This document shows, piece after piece, positions 36,180 to 62,069 of a stretch of DNA of 64,000 bases; position 1 is the first letter of the stretch; every line of letters starts with the position of its first letter. Origin of the DNA: Bemisia tabaci (taxonomy: Eukaryota; Arthropoda; Insecta; Hemiptera; Aleyrodidae); assembly GCF_918797505.1 (NCBI RefSeq), contig NC_092796.1, forward strand, positions 56,636,851 to 56,700,850. The letters run 5' to 3'. The position numbers and the translations under genes are program-made. A model generated the notes under the pieces. The model had not been told where the DNA came from. It saw nothing but the letters and a program-made list of their open reading frames with translations, and made no database searches.

Positions 36180-39100
36180 GCTTAGTCATTTTCAAATCTC
36201 GTGTTAGTCGGTTTTAATTTCTTGTTTCTGGAAATAGCCATTTCTCAGCTTTTGTGAAAAGTTCCTAATTTATTGTTAAGTCTGCGCCACAAGAATTTAT
36301 GAATTATTGCATCAGCTTCTTCGAAAGTCTATTTTATGTGAGCACTGCTGTTCTGTTCATTTTAATCACAATGACTCCCAGCTGGACATGTCCGTTAATC
36401 AAACAAAATTTAGGATCCAAGGAAAAACTTCAAAAGCGATCAGTCTGTTTCTTTCCAATCCCTGAGCATCACTTGATCGTTATTCATGGAAACCTGACTT
36501 TAATTAAATTTCTTGAGAGCACTGATCCATCTGCTTAAACTTTTTTGCCATATTGTACCTGATCTCAAGATGCGCTCTCTTACAAAATTAAGTAAATTCT
36601 TACGTGGGATTTATACCTAAAAAATACATCCAGACATTTTTGAAAATTTCTCACAGTTAAATTTTATTACATTTGTCTTTCAGTACATTTTCTGCACAAT
36701 TTCCCTGTTACCAATGTTTTGCATTCGAAATGAGTTAATCGCAAAGAGTCTCTTTTCTCATCAGACTCCAGCCTGAATTTTCATGAATGCTGGGTATGAA
36801 GTATTTCATAATGTATTTGCCTTAAAACTGAGCAATCAATTTTCTCGAGTACATCTAAATGCCTAGGATAGAGTTTTCAGTTTGATCACTGTAGTTTTTG
36901 ACTGATACTTATTTTCAACTGCACTAAGTAGTGTGCAAGGCTGTCCGTCGGTACTCACATAATCTAGACTTTCTAGTCAATACTGCCGCCATTTTTTGCC
37001 ATGTGCTGCACAGAAGCTGTCAGATCACAGACTTTTACATTGTATGCATAAAATTTTAAGAACATCCTTTAGAAGAGGAGGAGATCAGGTTATCGTACCA
37101 CACTCATCATGAAATCTCAAGCTTTTCATGCAGACAAAAGAATATTTCAGCAGGATTTGCTAGAGGTATATGCCTGATGTTCAGGTTTGTTTCACGAACA
37201 TATAACTTGAATTTCTTACTTCAGTCAGGAATATCAATTTGATTCGTCCAGTTCATTCCCTCCGTTTGTTGTCTTTCCATTGCTGTTTCCAATTTTCGCT
37301 CTGGGATTATCACAAAATTAAAATAACCCAGTCTCTACAATTCGTTCTCTCAGCAAATTCCTGGCTGTAAAATCAATGTAGTTGTAATTCTCTTCAACAT
37401 TCAACAACATTCTGAGTAATTTCTGTGGTCATATCCTGCTCCTCCTCAGCCATTGTCATCGTTCCTTTGAATTGTTATCATTCACTTTAATCGTATTTTA
37501 GTAATAAAATACTCTACTTATTATTGAACAAAAATATTCCTATCCATAAAACAACATGCTTTGCTCATTAAGTGTTTTAAAAGCGTTACAAGACTGAAGG
37601 AACTGAATGTTTGAGCAGTAAATTAAATGAATTCACAAGGCAAAAAGAAGCATACCTTGGTAAAATATCAAGTTTTCCTTGCTGGAAAGTGTCGGAGGAA
37701 TGGTGACTTCACCTTGAGGTGAATGTTCAATCAGAAAGTCAAATTTTGTGTCAATTTATCGTTGTTTATTTTATCGTTATTTTCTTTTTTTATTTATTTT
37801 TTTTTTTTAAAAAAAATTAAAGTCAGTGACTGCAAGGATAACTTTTTAAGTCAAGTCCAAAGTAAGCTGCTTCAATAGGATGAGTCAAAGTTTAGTTTTG
37901 GGGAAGAGACCAAACAACTTGGTATGCCGATTATGCCTATTACTATGTTGGGATGCTTTAAAGTCGGATGGCAAGTTTGCACTGCAGTGATTTTGCTGTG
38001 AAGAAAATTTGGCCGTATTATTTTGTTATTAAATATTTCTGCAGTCTTTTAAAACTATTGTTTTTTGAAATTACAGGTTTTATCATCAACCTCCTCATTT
38101 TTAACAAAATGTATAAATTTTTAAACTTGCTACCAAGTTAAGCTCTAACTTTTGGTCCCTTTTCTTTCTCCCTTCTTGGGGATGTAATTATGTCATAAAT
38201 TAAAGTGTTTGACACTGAATGAAATATAATGCATTCCCATTGATTTTAAAACTGAAGTTAACAAGCAGAATAGATCCACTGAAGTTTCATTATCGTAAAA
38301 ATGTTACGAAAATTACGTGTGTAATTTTTACGAAAATTTATCATTTTCTCTTTTAATCATTTGTTGAGTTTCAATAATTTTTTGCTTGATATTTATGGGG
38401 ACTTTATATCGGATACTACACCCTTTTTTTTCGTTATCTTCGTCCTGTCAGAGAAGCTTTTATTTGAATGAGACTTGAAAGGTTTTCATGTAGCAAGGAT
38501 CACTGTCATTTTCAAAAGCTGAAAAATCATCTCTTCCAATCATTGTAGTCATGAACAAATTGTTGTATAGAAATGAAGAAGGTTGTTTTGGTTGCTCATT
38601 AAGCTGTATTGAAAAGTTACCGCTTAATGAGTAAAGTTTTGTAAATATTGTGTTTTGAATTGAATGTGTATAAAAGCAAAATAACAAAATTGTGATATTT
38701 GTTTAGTGTTAAACCTTTTTGTATCTATTTTTCTGTTCAATATCATTTTGTGCATAATGTAAATAATCGAGGAATGTGTGCTACGTTCATTTGATTCTTG
38801 TGAATCAATAAGTCCAGCTGATGACGCCTGCCAGTATCGAATAGTTGGATTTTCTCGTACATAGATGTGTACTGTCCTTTTAAGGTGGCTAATATTTTGT
38901 TTTAATTTAGGCTAGTTTGAGGTCAGCAAGATTGATTACTGACTATAACAAACCGTATGTGCGGCCCGTGATTTTGTGTGGTATTTTTGCCATAAGTATT
39001 TTTTTCCACCGAAACCACTTTTTCTTTCTCTGTTTTTTGTTTCGTGTCAGCGCTTCCTCTCGTGAAACTAAAAACACAGGTATTTTTAATAACTGTTTGG

Positions 39101-41940
39101 ATGGATAGTAAGCAAGTTTGTGTCTTGCAGTCAGTTAGCTAAGAGAGTTGTATATTTGTAAAATACTGTTACACTCATCATAATGATTGTAATTCTTCTG
39201 AATGAACGCAAAAAATCTATGGAGAAAATCTTGATGCTGGCACCTCGTCAAACTGAAGTTCGTGCTTCCAACCTTCATTTGAGGAAGAAGAATTAACGTC
39301 TGTTTATTGACAAGTATTCTAATGCCTCGTAGGCTATTGTTGTGTGGGAGAGGGGACAGTAACTAGATTACACAGATGCAAGCAATATTCAGCAATATCA
39401 GCATTTTTGAAAAAAATGTCTGACTTTTTTATGTTTGCTGCTCTTGATCTTCCTCCGTGTTTAGTAACAAATAAAAATCGGTAATTGTTATAATTTATGT
39501 GAATAATTGTAAGCGATTTGGCTCTGTACATACGTGGTGACTGATTTTGTAATAATAATAATTAACAAACTACTGATTCCTCTAGGATCACTTACTTACG
39601 CATACCAACTTTAACATATACACACACATTCTCTTAACACATACACTCATACTTATACAAACACACACATGACGATAGAAAGTTTTAATTACTACTTTTT
39701 AGTATATTATTTCTATTTTTCTTATCATCGGAAATTTTGAGTTTCAATCGTACAACTTTTTAATTTCTCCGTTAATTTATTCATGAATTTATCAGTCCTA
39801 AGGATTGGCTATAGAACAATGTCCTATATTCTTTCTTTATTTAAGCACTTATTGTTTATTAATTAATTTATTGACTTTTTTTCTATTTTGACTCAAAAAT
39901 GATTTGTCTGTGATAATTGTAGGTTTGACTGCTTATTTTAAATATTATTTTTGCATTTATTCATGTCTTTGACTTTCATGATTCATGTGTAATTCTTTTT
40001 CTCTCGTCAGAACTACCAATTTTTAATCCGGTACTCTATTCTTGCTTTTGGTGCAAGTCTCATTTGTGGAAGAAGTGGTTTTAAGCCTTTTTAAGCATAG
40101 ATATTCTTATCAATGTCCTAACTTACAGAAGAAAAAGTTGTGTAATTCACTTACCAGTTTTTGAGTTTGAACTCCATGTTCAACCACACGTCAGCTTTTA
40201 TTTTCATGTGAATTTTATGAGAGGAATAGAGTGATTCAAAACGCTTGTGTTTCTGATGTGACCCATTACTCAAGAATCATAAAGCTGAAAGTTTACAAAT
40301 TTCTTTCTACATGTTGACTGGCGTGTCATCAAAATTTGAGCCTTCTCATACTCCTCCTTAACTCCACAATAAAATAGCATACATTATCTGCCAAAGCATG
40401 AGTCTGGTGCTCTCTGTTTTAGCTTAGAAGAGTTTTTGAGGAGTGGAGGTGCTCAGACAGACATTACAGTTAGCATGTTGAGGAACTTCTTTCGTACCGT
40501 CCTTGGCCTGTCACTGTCAAATCAGTTCAAGCCTTGTTATGTTTTATCAATACTATTCCCTCCTGTAGCTAGTTTTCCATTTTAACTTAATGTTATTATG
40601 AAAGAATACTTGTACCTGTTCGTTGATTGATGATGTTGCATAGAGGACAATTTATCGAATCTTGATTTTCAATAATCTATTTCTGTATCTTCTGTGTTAA
40701 AAATGGCAACTCAATGGCTAAGGAATAATATCGCCTATTGGACAATTTCTGCAAAAATGAGTTGGCGACATCGCCGCATTCCACAGTAGAAAATATGCAA
40801 GCTGTTGTTCTTTGTTTTTCCCAATTCTGCACAGGATTCCTGTAATGACCCTGTAATTTATTAAAAAAAATTGTAAACCTAACCTTTTACAACAAAGATA
40901 GCGAAGTCTTTTCTTCCTGATGTAAAGTTGTCAGTTTGCAGATAAGGCGTATTGTTCCTTAGCCATAGAAGTGTTAAAAGTAGAGAGAATTCTCATTTAC
41001 ATTTTGATGATCAACATAGGTTTGAAAAATATCTTATACTGTAAGGAATTGTGTGACTTAAGTGTTGGTCACAATCAGCATCTTGATATCTGAAGCATTG
41101 ATCTGTTTTCAGATCTTAAGGTGAAGGTTAATTCAAGCAGAGTTCAAATAATCCGGTGATGAAAAGGTTGCCTTCTAGGATGCTAGGTTTTTATTTTATT
41201 TTTTTATTGCTTTTGTTTTTTCTCTCACAGTTGGACATTATAAATCTGGAATGATTCTGATAAAGTGACCTTTATTTACCTTATCTAGGTGACATCTAAG
41301 GAGTCCAAAATTAGCTAGTTTAAGAATGTTGCTTCTGCCATTTCAATTTTTTTTTTTTTTTTTACCAATCAAAGAATTACATGCTCCCTAATAAATAAAG
41401 CCTGAAAGATCCACTAATCAATAGTGAGCTTGAATTAAATATTGGTAACCAGAGAAAAAAATGAAAGAATTAATTTCAATGCAAATTCACCCTATTTTAC
41501 TCTTGTGTTTTGACCCTACGTTTAAATGTCTTTTGTGCTCTGTGTGGTTATACCAGTTTTTCTTTATAGTACTCTCTTCCTGGTTGTCTTAGCCTTTCGC
41601 TTTTAAGTTTGCCTCTCTCAAATTTTTCTCCTTCTCTCCATAGGAACGCCTTAATTCTTGTTGTAAATTCTGTATGTAATTGTGCTGTAGTTGAATAATA
41701 TCTCAAGTGAAGCTTGTTTCTAAGTTTTCCTGCTTAAATCAATCAGACTTTTTCTTCTTAATTATTTTTGTGAAATAATTATTTTAATGATACTTTTATT
41801 TTAACTTGTCAAAGAAATTTCAAATAAATCATGTATTATGAAATGGAATTTTGTGTTCATTCCGTCATTACTTATCTCCTCATACTGTCATTTTAATAAC
41901 AATTTTGCAATCAAATAGTATTTCATTCTGCTTTTCTCTC
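36180..41940 (+). other. Probable long 3' UTR and downstream region of the glypican gene
   Basis: No reading frame here resembles a protein. The sequence is AT-rich and, unlike both flanks, I see none of the MITE families of this window in it. AATAAA signals occur near 37502 and 41823. A CA-rich patch lies at about 39615-39670. The freedom from insertions suggests transcribed, constrained sequence such as a long 3' UTR. This is inference from composition only. Confidence 0.4.
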
Positions 41941-41948
41941 AATTGCAG

Positions 41949-42079
41949 AAGCAGAATCAAAAGGATCTCAAAAAGACAAAAAATTAGCCATTGTGGGAAA
42001 GCTTGCTAATAAATTACAATTGCAAATTTATCAAAAATTGATGAAAGTTTCTGTTAAAAAGATGTTTAAAAACTACTAG
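41949..42079 (+). other. Possible alternative last coding exon of the glypican gene
   Basis: A pyrimidine-rich stretch ending in TTGCAG precedes a frame that stays open for 42 codons and ends in TAG at 42077. Entered in phase 1 it gives a lysine-rich peptide beginning EAESKGSQKDKKLA and ending KKMFKNY. A poly(A)-like AATAAAA follows at about 42095. Within the last glypican exon, a phase-1 donor (GTAAAG) at 35878 would join it in frame and remove the GPI signal. The open frame in AT-rich DNA may be chance. Confidence 0.25.
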
Positions 42080-42604
42080 GAGATTTTTTTTTAAAATAAA
42101 AACAAAATCAATTTTATACATTTTGCAAGTAAAGCACAAGCCACTACCCCTGGAAACCATAACATTTCATCAAAGGAGTATGCTAATTGCTCGCAATTAA
42201 AATCTGAAAAAGTGTATAATTTTTTACTAGAATTTTTCGAAAATTAAATAACTAATGAAACAAGATGCTTTTCTGTCCTTCAAGTGACATCGTTTTATTT
42301 GTGAATTGTAACAAATTAATATTGATTCATCAAAAGCCCCAATCTTACTCCGCAAACTTCAGGTAATATTAGAATCTGCTTCATTCCTGCGCCCAATTCC
42401 GTAGTGCTCAAAAGTTTTAGAAAAGTCCCGGTCAATAACCCCAACAACAGTTGTACTGTCTGTGCAACATCCACAAATGCAGCTGATCTGTACCTACAAC
42501 ATTATTTTAAACTGTGGTCTATAATACAGATGATTTTGATTAATTTTCAGTTCAATGACCTCTATTTTTAACAGTTATAGTATCATATTTACGTGATACC
42601 AACC

Positions 42605-42610
42605 ATCCTA

Positions 42611-42646
<36 letters not shown>
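42605..42646. repeat. A run of about 36 bases
   Basis: ATAA followed by an uninterrupted A tract. It could be the poly(A) tail of a retroposed copy or simply slippage; no duplicated flank is evident. Confidence 0.7.
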
Positions 42647-42647
<1 letters not shown>

Positions 42648-43096
42648 AAGCATGGCTGCCTAGAAGTTTGGCAATATAAACAATGTGGGGAAAAATACTC
42701 GCTGGGATATACTCAAAAGCTCAGATGAGGGATCACTATCTAGATAACACGAGTTGCAGTTATTGTCATTATATCGGAATGCCGTGCATGCTGTCTATTC
42801 ACTGATTGAAGGGGCTTCCTTTACCGGAACTAGTTGCAATTCATTTTGCATTGCAAATTGCCTATCATACATGGCTCACATTTTATTGATCGTTGAAAAT
42901 CGGCGTAAACTGACCAAGTGATGTAAAAATATTGCAATTTCGTGGTAAAGAAATTGAAATTTTTTGTTTTAAATTGAAAATTTATTTCAATATTTTCGGT
43001 GTACTTCACTTCTTGGGTTCGTAGCTGATTTCTTTTAAAACGGTTTTTGAATGTTTTTCAGCATCTCACTTGTTCCATTAAACCTTAAAACCATTA

Positions 43097-43163
43097 AATT
43101 TGAGAGTTCCATTAAAACGCGGACCTTTTTGAGCAATGTGTGTTTTAATGGAACTCTCAAATT
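43097..43163. repeat. Perfect 22-bp-arm inverted repeat
   Basis: AATTTGAGAGTTCCATTAAA begins at 43097 and its complement lies at 43142-43163, around a 23-bp loop. Confidence 0.85.
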
Positions 43164-43208
43164 CAATATCATGAATTCAAAACATAGACTAGATGTATTA
43201 TGTTCAAA

Positions 43209-44010
43209 CAGGGCCGGATTTACCGACTTGCCGCCCATGGGCCGCTTATATTTTTGCTGTCATTCGTTTTGAAACATCGATACAAACTATCAAGTGAACG
43301 TGCCGGAGGAGGAGGGGTACATAAGACGTGTTTTCTCGTGTTGGGCACATTTTTCGTGAAAGCCCTATCAACACTAGCAAAATTTCACGAAACTTTGCGC
43401 AGAAATTAAGTTCCGTAAACCTATCTCTGTGTGGACAAGGCCTTCCATTTATAAGAAATGAACGAAAAAATTATGAAAGAATAAACATGAATGTGGTTTA
43501 ATGCTTTTAATTTCCGCCACCGCGCCAACCGCACTGTGTCTGGCGCAATGCGTGAAGTATCCCTACAATCTTCTAGGCGCTATGCGTTTCACGCCGACCG
43601 CTGCTGACCGCATTACGTTTGACGCAATGCGTGAAGTATTCATGGAGTCTTGTAGGCGCTAATATGTGTTTCATACTGACAGGCGCGCTGAGGGCTTCTC
43701 CTTTCCATCTCAAGTCTTCGTCATCATTGCCCTCTGCGCCGCGCCGCTCCAGGCCAAATTGCGTGTTTGGTTTCTCCCTCAACTAGACTAATGAAAGGCG
43801 CTGTCTCTTGTATCAACGAAAGACGAGGCAATTAGAACTTAATATACTTTAACTCTCAGAAAATGAGAGATGTTTTCGCCTTTTCTCGTTTGTAATTTTT
43901 TTTCTGAATCAGATTTTTTTCTTGATACCTACTTTTGAAAAAATTACAACATTTGCCGCCATGGGACGCGGCGCCGCGGCCTATGTGGCCACCCCCTAAA
44001 TCCGGCCCTG
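43209..44010. mobile_element. Non-autonomous hAT element
   Basis: The element starts CAGGGCCGGATTTA and ends TAAATCCGGCCCTG, the terminal pattern of many animal hAT elements. It is flanked by TGTTCAAA (43201-43208) and TGTTCCAA (44011-44018), an 8-bp duplication with one change. It is 802 bp long with no transposase. Inside, a module containing GCAATGCGTGAAGTAT occurs twice (43545 and 43624); the same module forms the palindrome of the elements near 55.1 and 61.7 kb. Confidence 0.85.
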
Positions 44011-44332
44011 TGTTCCAACAATCTGTACTTTTTTTTTTCTTGGAGGGGAAAGGAGATGGTGGAAGACCTTTCAATATTATGGTTAAAAAATTCTGAGATT
44101 ATTTAGGAAAAGCAAAAGTATGAGTATTTCCTCAGAAAGCAATATTTTTGCAAGGTATTAATGGGTATGATAACAAAAATACAATACCACAGTGCACAGT
44201 GTATGTTTTTAATACTTAATGTTTCTGAAAATAACGTGTATGAGGATAGGTACTTTGGACAATGTTTTCTTCTAGTACCTAAACTTATTGACCGTGGGCA
44301 GTGTGCTCCTCGGAGCTCCCAGTGAACTCAAA

Positions 44333-44501
44333 GGATCATCCATAAATTACGTAACCCTCTATGGGCAAGGGGGGCCGAGAAGAGCGTCACGCCATTTTGT
44401 TTTTACATGTTGAAGGATAAGGACCCCCTTGCTAAAAGTGTTATTAGGGGGAGGGGGGAGGAATGCCGAAAAAGTGCGTTTCGTAATTAATGGATGCTAC
44501 C
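44333..44501. mobile_element. Inverted-repeat element with ATAAATTACGTAA end
   Basis: Left end GGATCATCCATAAATTACGT and right end CGTAATTAATGGATGCTACC are imperfect complements. The interior has GGGGGG and CCCCC tracts. I recall similar CCATAAATTACGT elements from insect genomes but cannot name the family. Confidence 0.6.
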
Positions 44502-45462
44502 TAGAAGGTAAAAAAAGAATTGATTCCATAATAATTTCGTAAAATATTTTGGACATTCTCTCCTCCCCCCCCCCCCCTTCTCTTTAAACTGTGTTTGAGA
44601 CTGCAGAGTGACTTTTTATGTTTTTTACAAAATTTTCCTAATTTTCTATGTCCTCTACTTCCAAAAAATTTTCATGGAAGCTGAATTGGTTGGCTTTTTA
44701 ATGATTCATCTTAGGGAAGAGAGGTTTTTTAATAGTTTACCTTCGGGAGAAGAGAACAACCAATGCAGCAAATGATCACTGCAGTCGCCAAACACGTAGG
44801 AAAACTGTGTGTCAATCCCTCTAAAACTGAAAACTAAAATATTAAAATTACTGAGGTGAAAATTTCCTATTGTTCGCGTATCCATTCTACCGTTGAGGCA
44901 CGTAAATTTCTTTTTCAATAGAAAAATCCTCAATTGAACAACATTCTCAACTCTCACTGCAATTAATTAAGGATGTCGCACAGCTACGGTAAAACTAAAA
45001 AACGGTGTTTTTTGGTTTAACGCTACGTAGACTATCTTTCATAATTTATTTTCTAAATGGAAAAATATACTCATCGTCAATTCTTGCAAACTTCCACGAT
45101 TTTTCCACTTAGTGTGAAGAACATTCGCTGAAAGTTTCAAACAACCGTGTTATACTTCGTTCTTTTTAATCGAAATTTTAAGTCAATCAATTTCTTGGTA
45201 AGAGCAGCTCAAACTTTCCCCTGAAAGAACGCAATTTTTTAAAATTCTCCGGGAGAAGCCCCCTGGAACCCCTTTTTAGGCTAAATAAATCCCCGAGCTC
45301 CTCTTTAGTACTAGGGGAGAACCTAAAAATCCTCATCGTATCTTAAAGAGGTATCCCTCTGCTCCCCTCCTCTCCCTACAAAAAGTTCTCGGTTCCACCC
45401 ACGTTCTTCTTGTTTCTCTCATTCTCTATCTACTTTGAGCCTGTACTTTGAACTTTAGCATC

Positions 45463-45944
45463 GCCGCACAGTGGATTGAATCAATAGAAGAGGTCCGAGA
45501 AGAAATTTTTGGCTAAAATTTCAAATTTTGATGTTTATTTTGTCACAAATTAAATTTCAAGGGGTTTTTCTGTCAGGAAATCATACCAAAAAACAATGGA
45601 ACCCATTCTTAAACTTTTTGGTTTTATATAATCGAAAACATAAGCTTTCGTAGTCTCTAAATTTTGTCCGACTCCTCCTATTGATTCGGTCCAGTGTGCG
45701 CCGCACAGTGGAACGAGTCTTTGAAAGAAGTCGGACATGAAATTTGTGACAAAAATTGTAAGATTTTACGTTTATCTCGTCACGATTTTAATTTTAAGGA
45801 GTGATTTTTGTACCTAGAGAATTTTACGAGAAACCCGATGAAACTACTTTTAAAACGTCAACACTTCATATTCATAAGATATACGCTTTGAAAGTTTTTA
45901 AATTATGTCCGACCTCTGCTATTGACTCGGTCCAGTGTGCGCCG
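45463..45944. repeat. Tandem pair of repeat family C, about 240 bp each
   Basis: Two adjacent units (45463-45700, 45701-45944) each run from GCCGCACAGTGG through TTTATTTTGTCAC or TTTATCTCGTCAC to GGTCCAGTGTGCGCCG. They lie just downstream of the amylase stop codon and may contribute to its 3' UTR; an AATAAA on the - strand falls near 45537. Confidence 0.7.
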
Positions 45945-45998
45945 TAGGTAAAATATTAATCGAACAATTTAAAGTCTGGATTTGAAAAAAAGTGAAAA

Positions 45999-59824
<13,826 letters not shown>

Positions 59825-59839
59825 CTTCTATCAATTATA

Positions 59840-60180
59840 TATATAAATTTCTTCAGATCTGGTAACAGTAGAATTCAAACAATGAGGCAGCATTATTAAG
59901 ACGGAATGGTCAAAAGAACTAACTCTTTCTATACCTCATCACTCGCAAAAATTAACTCTGCGTCGTTCCCCGCAAAGGTTAAAATGAAATTCAAAAGGTA
60001 CCTAAATTTGATCCGGTGATTATCCAGTTTTTTTATTTTCATTGAGGCAAACTGTGCAAACTCATCTGAGAGAAGTGAAAAATTATAGGGTTATTAGCCC
60101 TGTAGCTACGTTATAGATAAAATATATTACTAATAATTTTACAATTAGTCCGATTATCCTGACAAAATGTCGTTTCATCT
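59840..60180. other. Upstream region of amylase
   Basis: It should hold the promoter and 5' UTR. An AT stretch (TATATATA) lies only about 15-25 bases before the ATG, too close to be trusted as a TATA box. I see no clear promoter element. Confidence 0.3.
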
Positions 60181-60187
60181 CCAACTA

Positions 60188-60300
60188 AGGGGCTGTGCCT
60201 TTTAACCGCTTCGCGGTCCAACCGTCCGAGGCGCTTTGCGCCTCCAGCCTTATGCGATACGCGTTACTCCTATAATTTTATAATATGTAGAGTAAGATAT
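60188..60300. repeat. Repeat family K copy upstream of amylase
   Basis: CTTCGCGGTCCAACCGTCC, CCTTATGCGATACGCGTTAC and TATAATTTTATAATATG parallel the copy at 9249. Confidence 0.55.
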
Positions 60301-61253
60301 GTTATTCTTGGGTGAGATTCTCATTCAATCAACTTTCAATGGATCGAATTCGATTGCGAGACAACATGAGATATAGTGTCCAAAAAATAATTCCGGCCTC
60401 ACAAAAAATAATGATGATTATAATATGAATAAATACCTGCGGGTTTGCAAAGAAGCTCCTCAGTGTTGGCACAGAATTTGATTTGGAATATGATTCAGTG
60501 CAGGGGATTAAGGTAAAATACGATTATTTGTGACTTTGATTTGAAGAGCGTATGAGTGATATTAATGTGTTCCGAAACAAATGGAGAAAGCCGTTAGCCG
60601 ACAAAAGCATGATTTTTCTAGCTGCATTATCGTGAAGATTAGATATCGGTTGTTGAGTCAAGAGGGGCTACCAAACTGCCCTGAAGTCGGCCGACTCTTG
60701 AATGTATCATGCTGTCTCTCATCACTCACTGTTAATGACGTCATAAAAAAAATGAGATCAAAAGAGCCGGACCTAGGATGTTTTGTTTTCATTTAGTGCA
60801 AAACAAATGAGCGACTCTTCGGGGAGAGGATTTCCTCAGCAAGATGGGAGGGTTTCAGGGATCATTCTTTGAAGATTTAGAAAATTTCACGTCCCCTCGA
60901 TGGCATTTTCAACTGGTTTTTTTTGACATGAATGAACGACTAGACAAGGCACGAAGCTAAGCATTCTGATTCACGTTCCAGAATTTCATGTAAAACACGA
61001 TTCTCGCATCGAAAATTACTAAAATTAACTCCTACCCAAGATATATAATATCTATTGACGCGTGAATTCAAACATCCCGCTCATGAAAACACGCACACTG
61101 GTCAAATCGCGCACTAAACACCTCCGAGGCAGTCTCTGCGATGTGGAAATCTGGCAGCCTCAATCTTGAGTTCTTGACGCTTTGGCTCAGGTATAGCAAG
61201 TTGCTTTTAGTTTGAATCATACAAGGTGGAAAATGAACAGTGATCGATTGAGA

Positions 61254-62068
61254 CCCTGGTAAAAATTGGCGATAGGAGCTGCTTTTCAAAATACCATAGG
61301 AGTTCTTATAGCCGACTGAAGAGGGCGATAGCAAATCATATAGCTGGCTGTAGAAAGTGGAAAAAATCATACGGCCGGGCTACACGAAGCGATAAAAAAT
61401 TTAACAGCCGGGCTATAGCTCCTGTCGCCTGGCTGTTGCTTTTTCGCCATCGGCTATAAAAGGCTATAAGAAAATGTGTAGAAATTCGTGTGCTTTGTAA
61501 ATCCTTAAATTTGTACGGAATCACCATAATATTTACAAAACGCACATTATATTTTCCTTTACTACATATTTGCTTTTATCAATTAAAATGAAAATAATCC
61601 AAACAGAGTGTGCAAAAATTTCAAAGTCATGAGTTGAACAACGCTGACACCACGAGATTAAATATGAGAGCCTAACACAAAGCGGAGCGGCGGCGCACTG
61701 GCGCCTACAAACCTAACAGGGATACTTCACGCATTGCGCAATGCGTGAAGTATCCCTGTTAGGTTTGTAGGCGCCAATGCGCGTTCAGCGCTGGCTGCCC
61801 GCCGCACCGCAGCGTACCGCGGCGCTTGAAGCAACTATTTCACACCAGAGGTATTGCACAGTATATCATACGAAATTGAAGGCGCTCCAACATATTAGGA
61901 ATGGCAGGCATTCTTCAAAAGTACGGAGCTTTCCTCGCAAAATAAATCAAGATACTACGGCCCAAAAAGAGAGCGGTAGTCTAAAAACTCACTAAGTCCT
62001 TGCATCCGTAATTAATTACGTTTAGCATACACTTTATCGTCAGGCTGTTGCTTAAACGCCATCGGCTA
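61254..62068. mobile_element. Family F element, inverted relative to 54658 and truncated
   Basis: It begins CCCTGGTAAAAATTGGCGAT and reads as the reverse complement of the copy at 54658-55614, ending at CCATCGGCTATAAAATAG without the far terminus. A perfect 38-bp-arm palindrome lies at 61700-61775, with GGCGCCTACAAACC at the outside and TTGCGCAA at the centre. Confidence 0.8.
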
Positions 62069-62069
62069 T

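Noticed and set aside
36176..36181. Donor GTAAGC overlapping the glypican stop, joined to 41949
   Set aside because: The joined frame enters the distal exon in the wrong phase and meets a stop partway through it, so it would not read the open frame there.
59836..59848. TATA box for amylase
   Set aside because: The AT stretch is only about 15-25 bases before the start codon, too close for a promoter with a normal 5' UTR.
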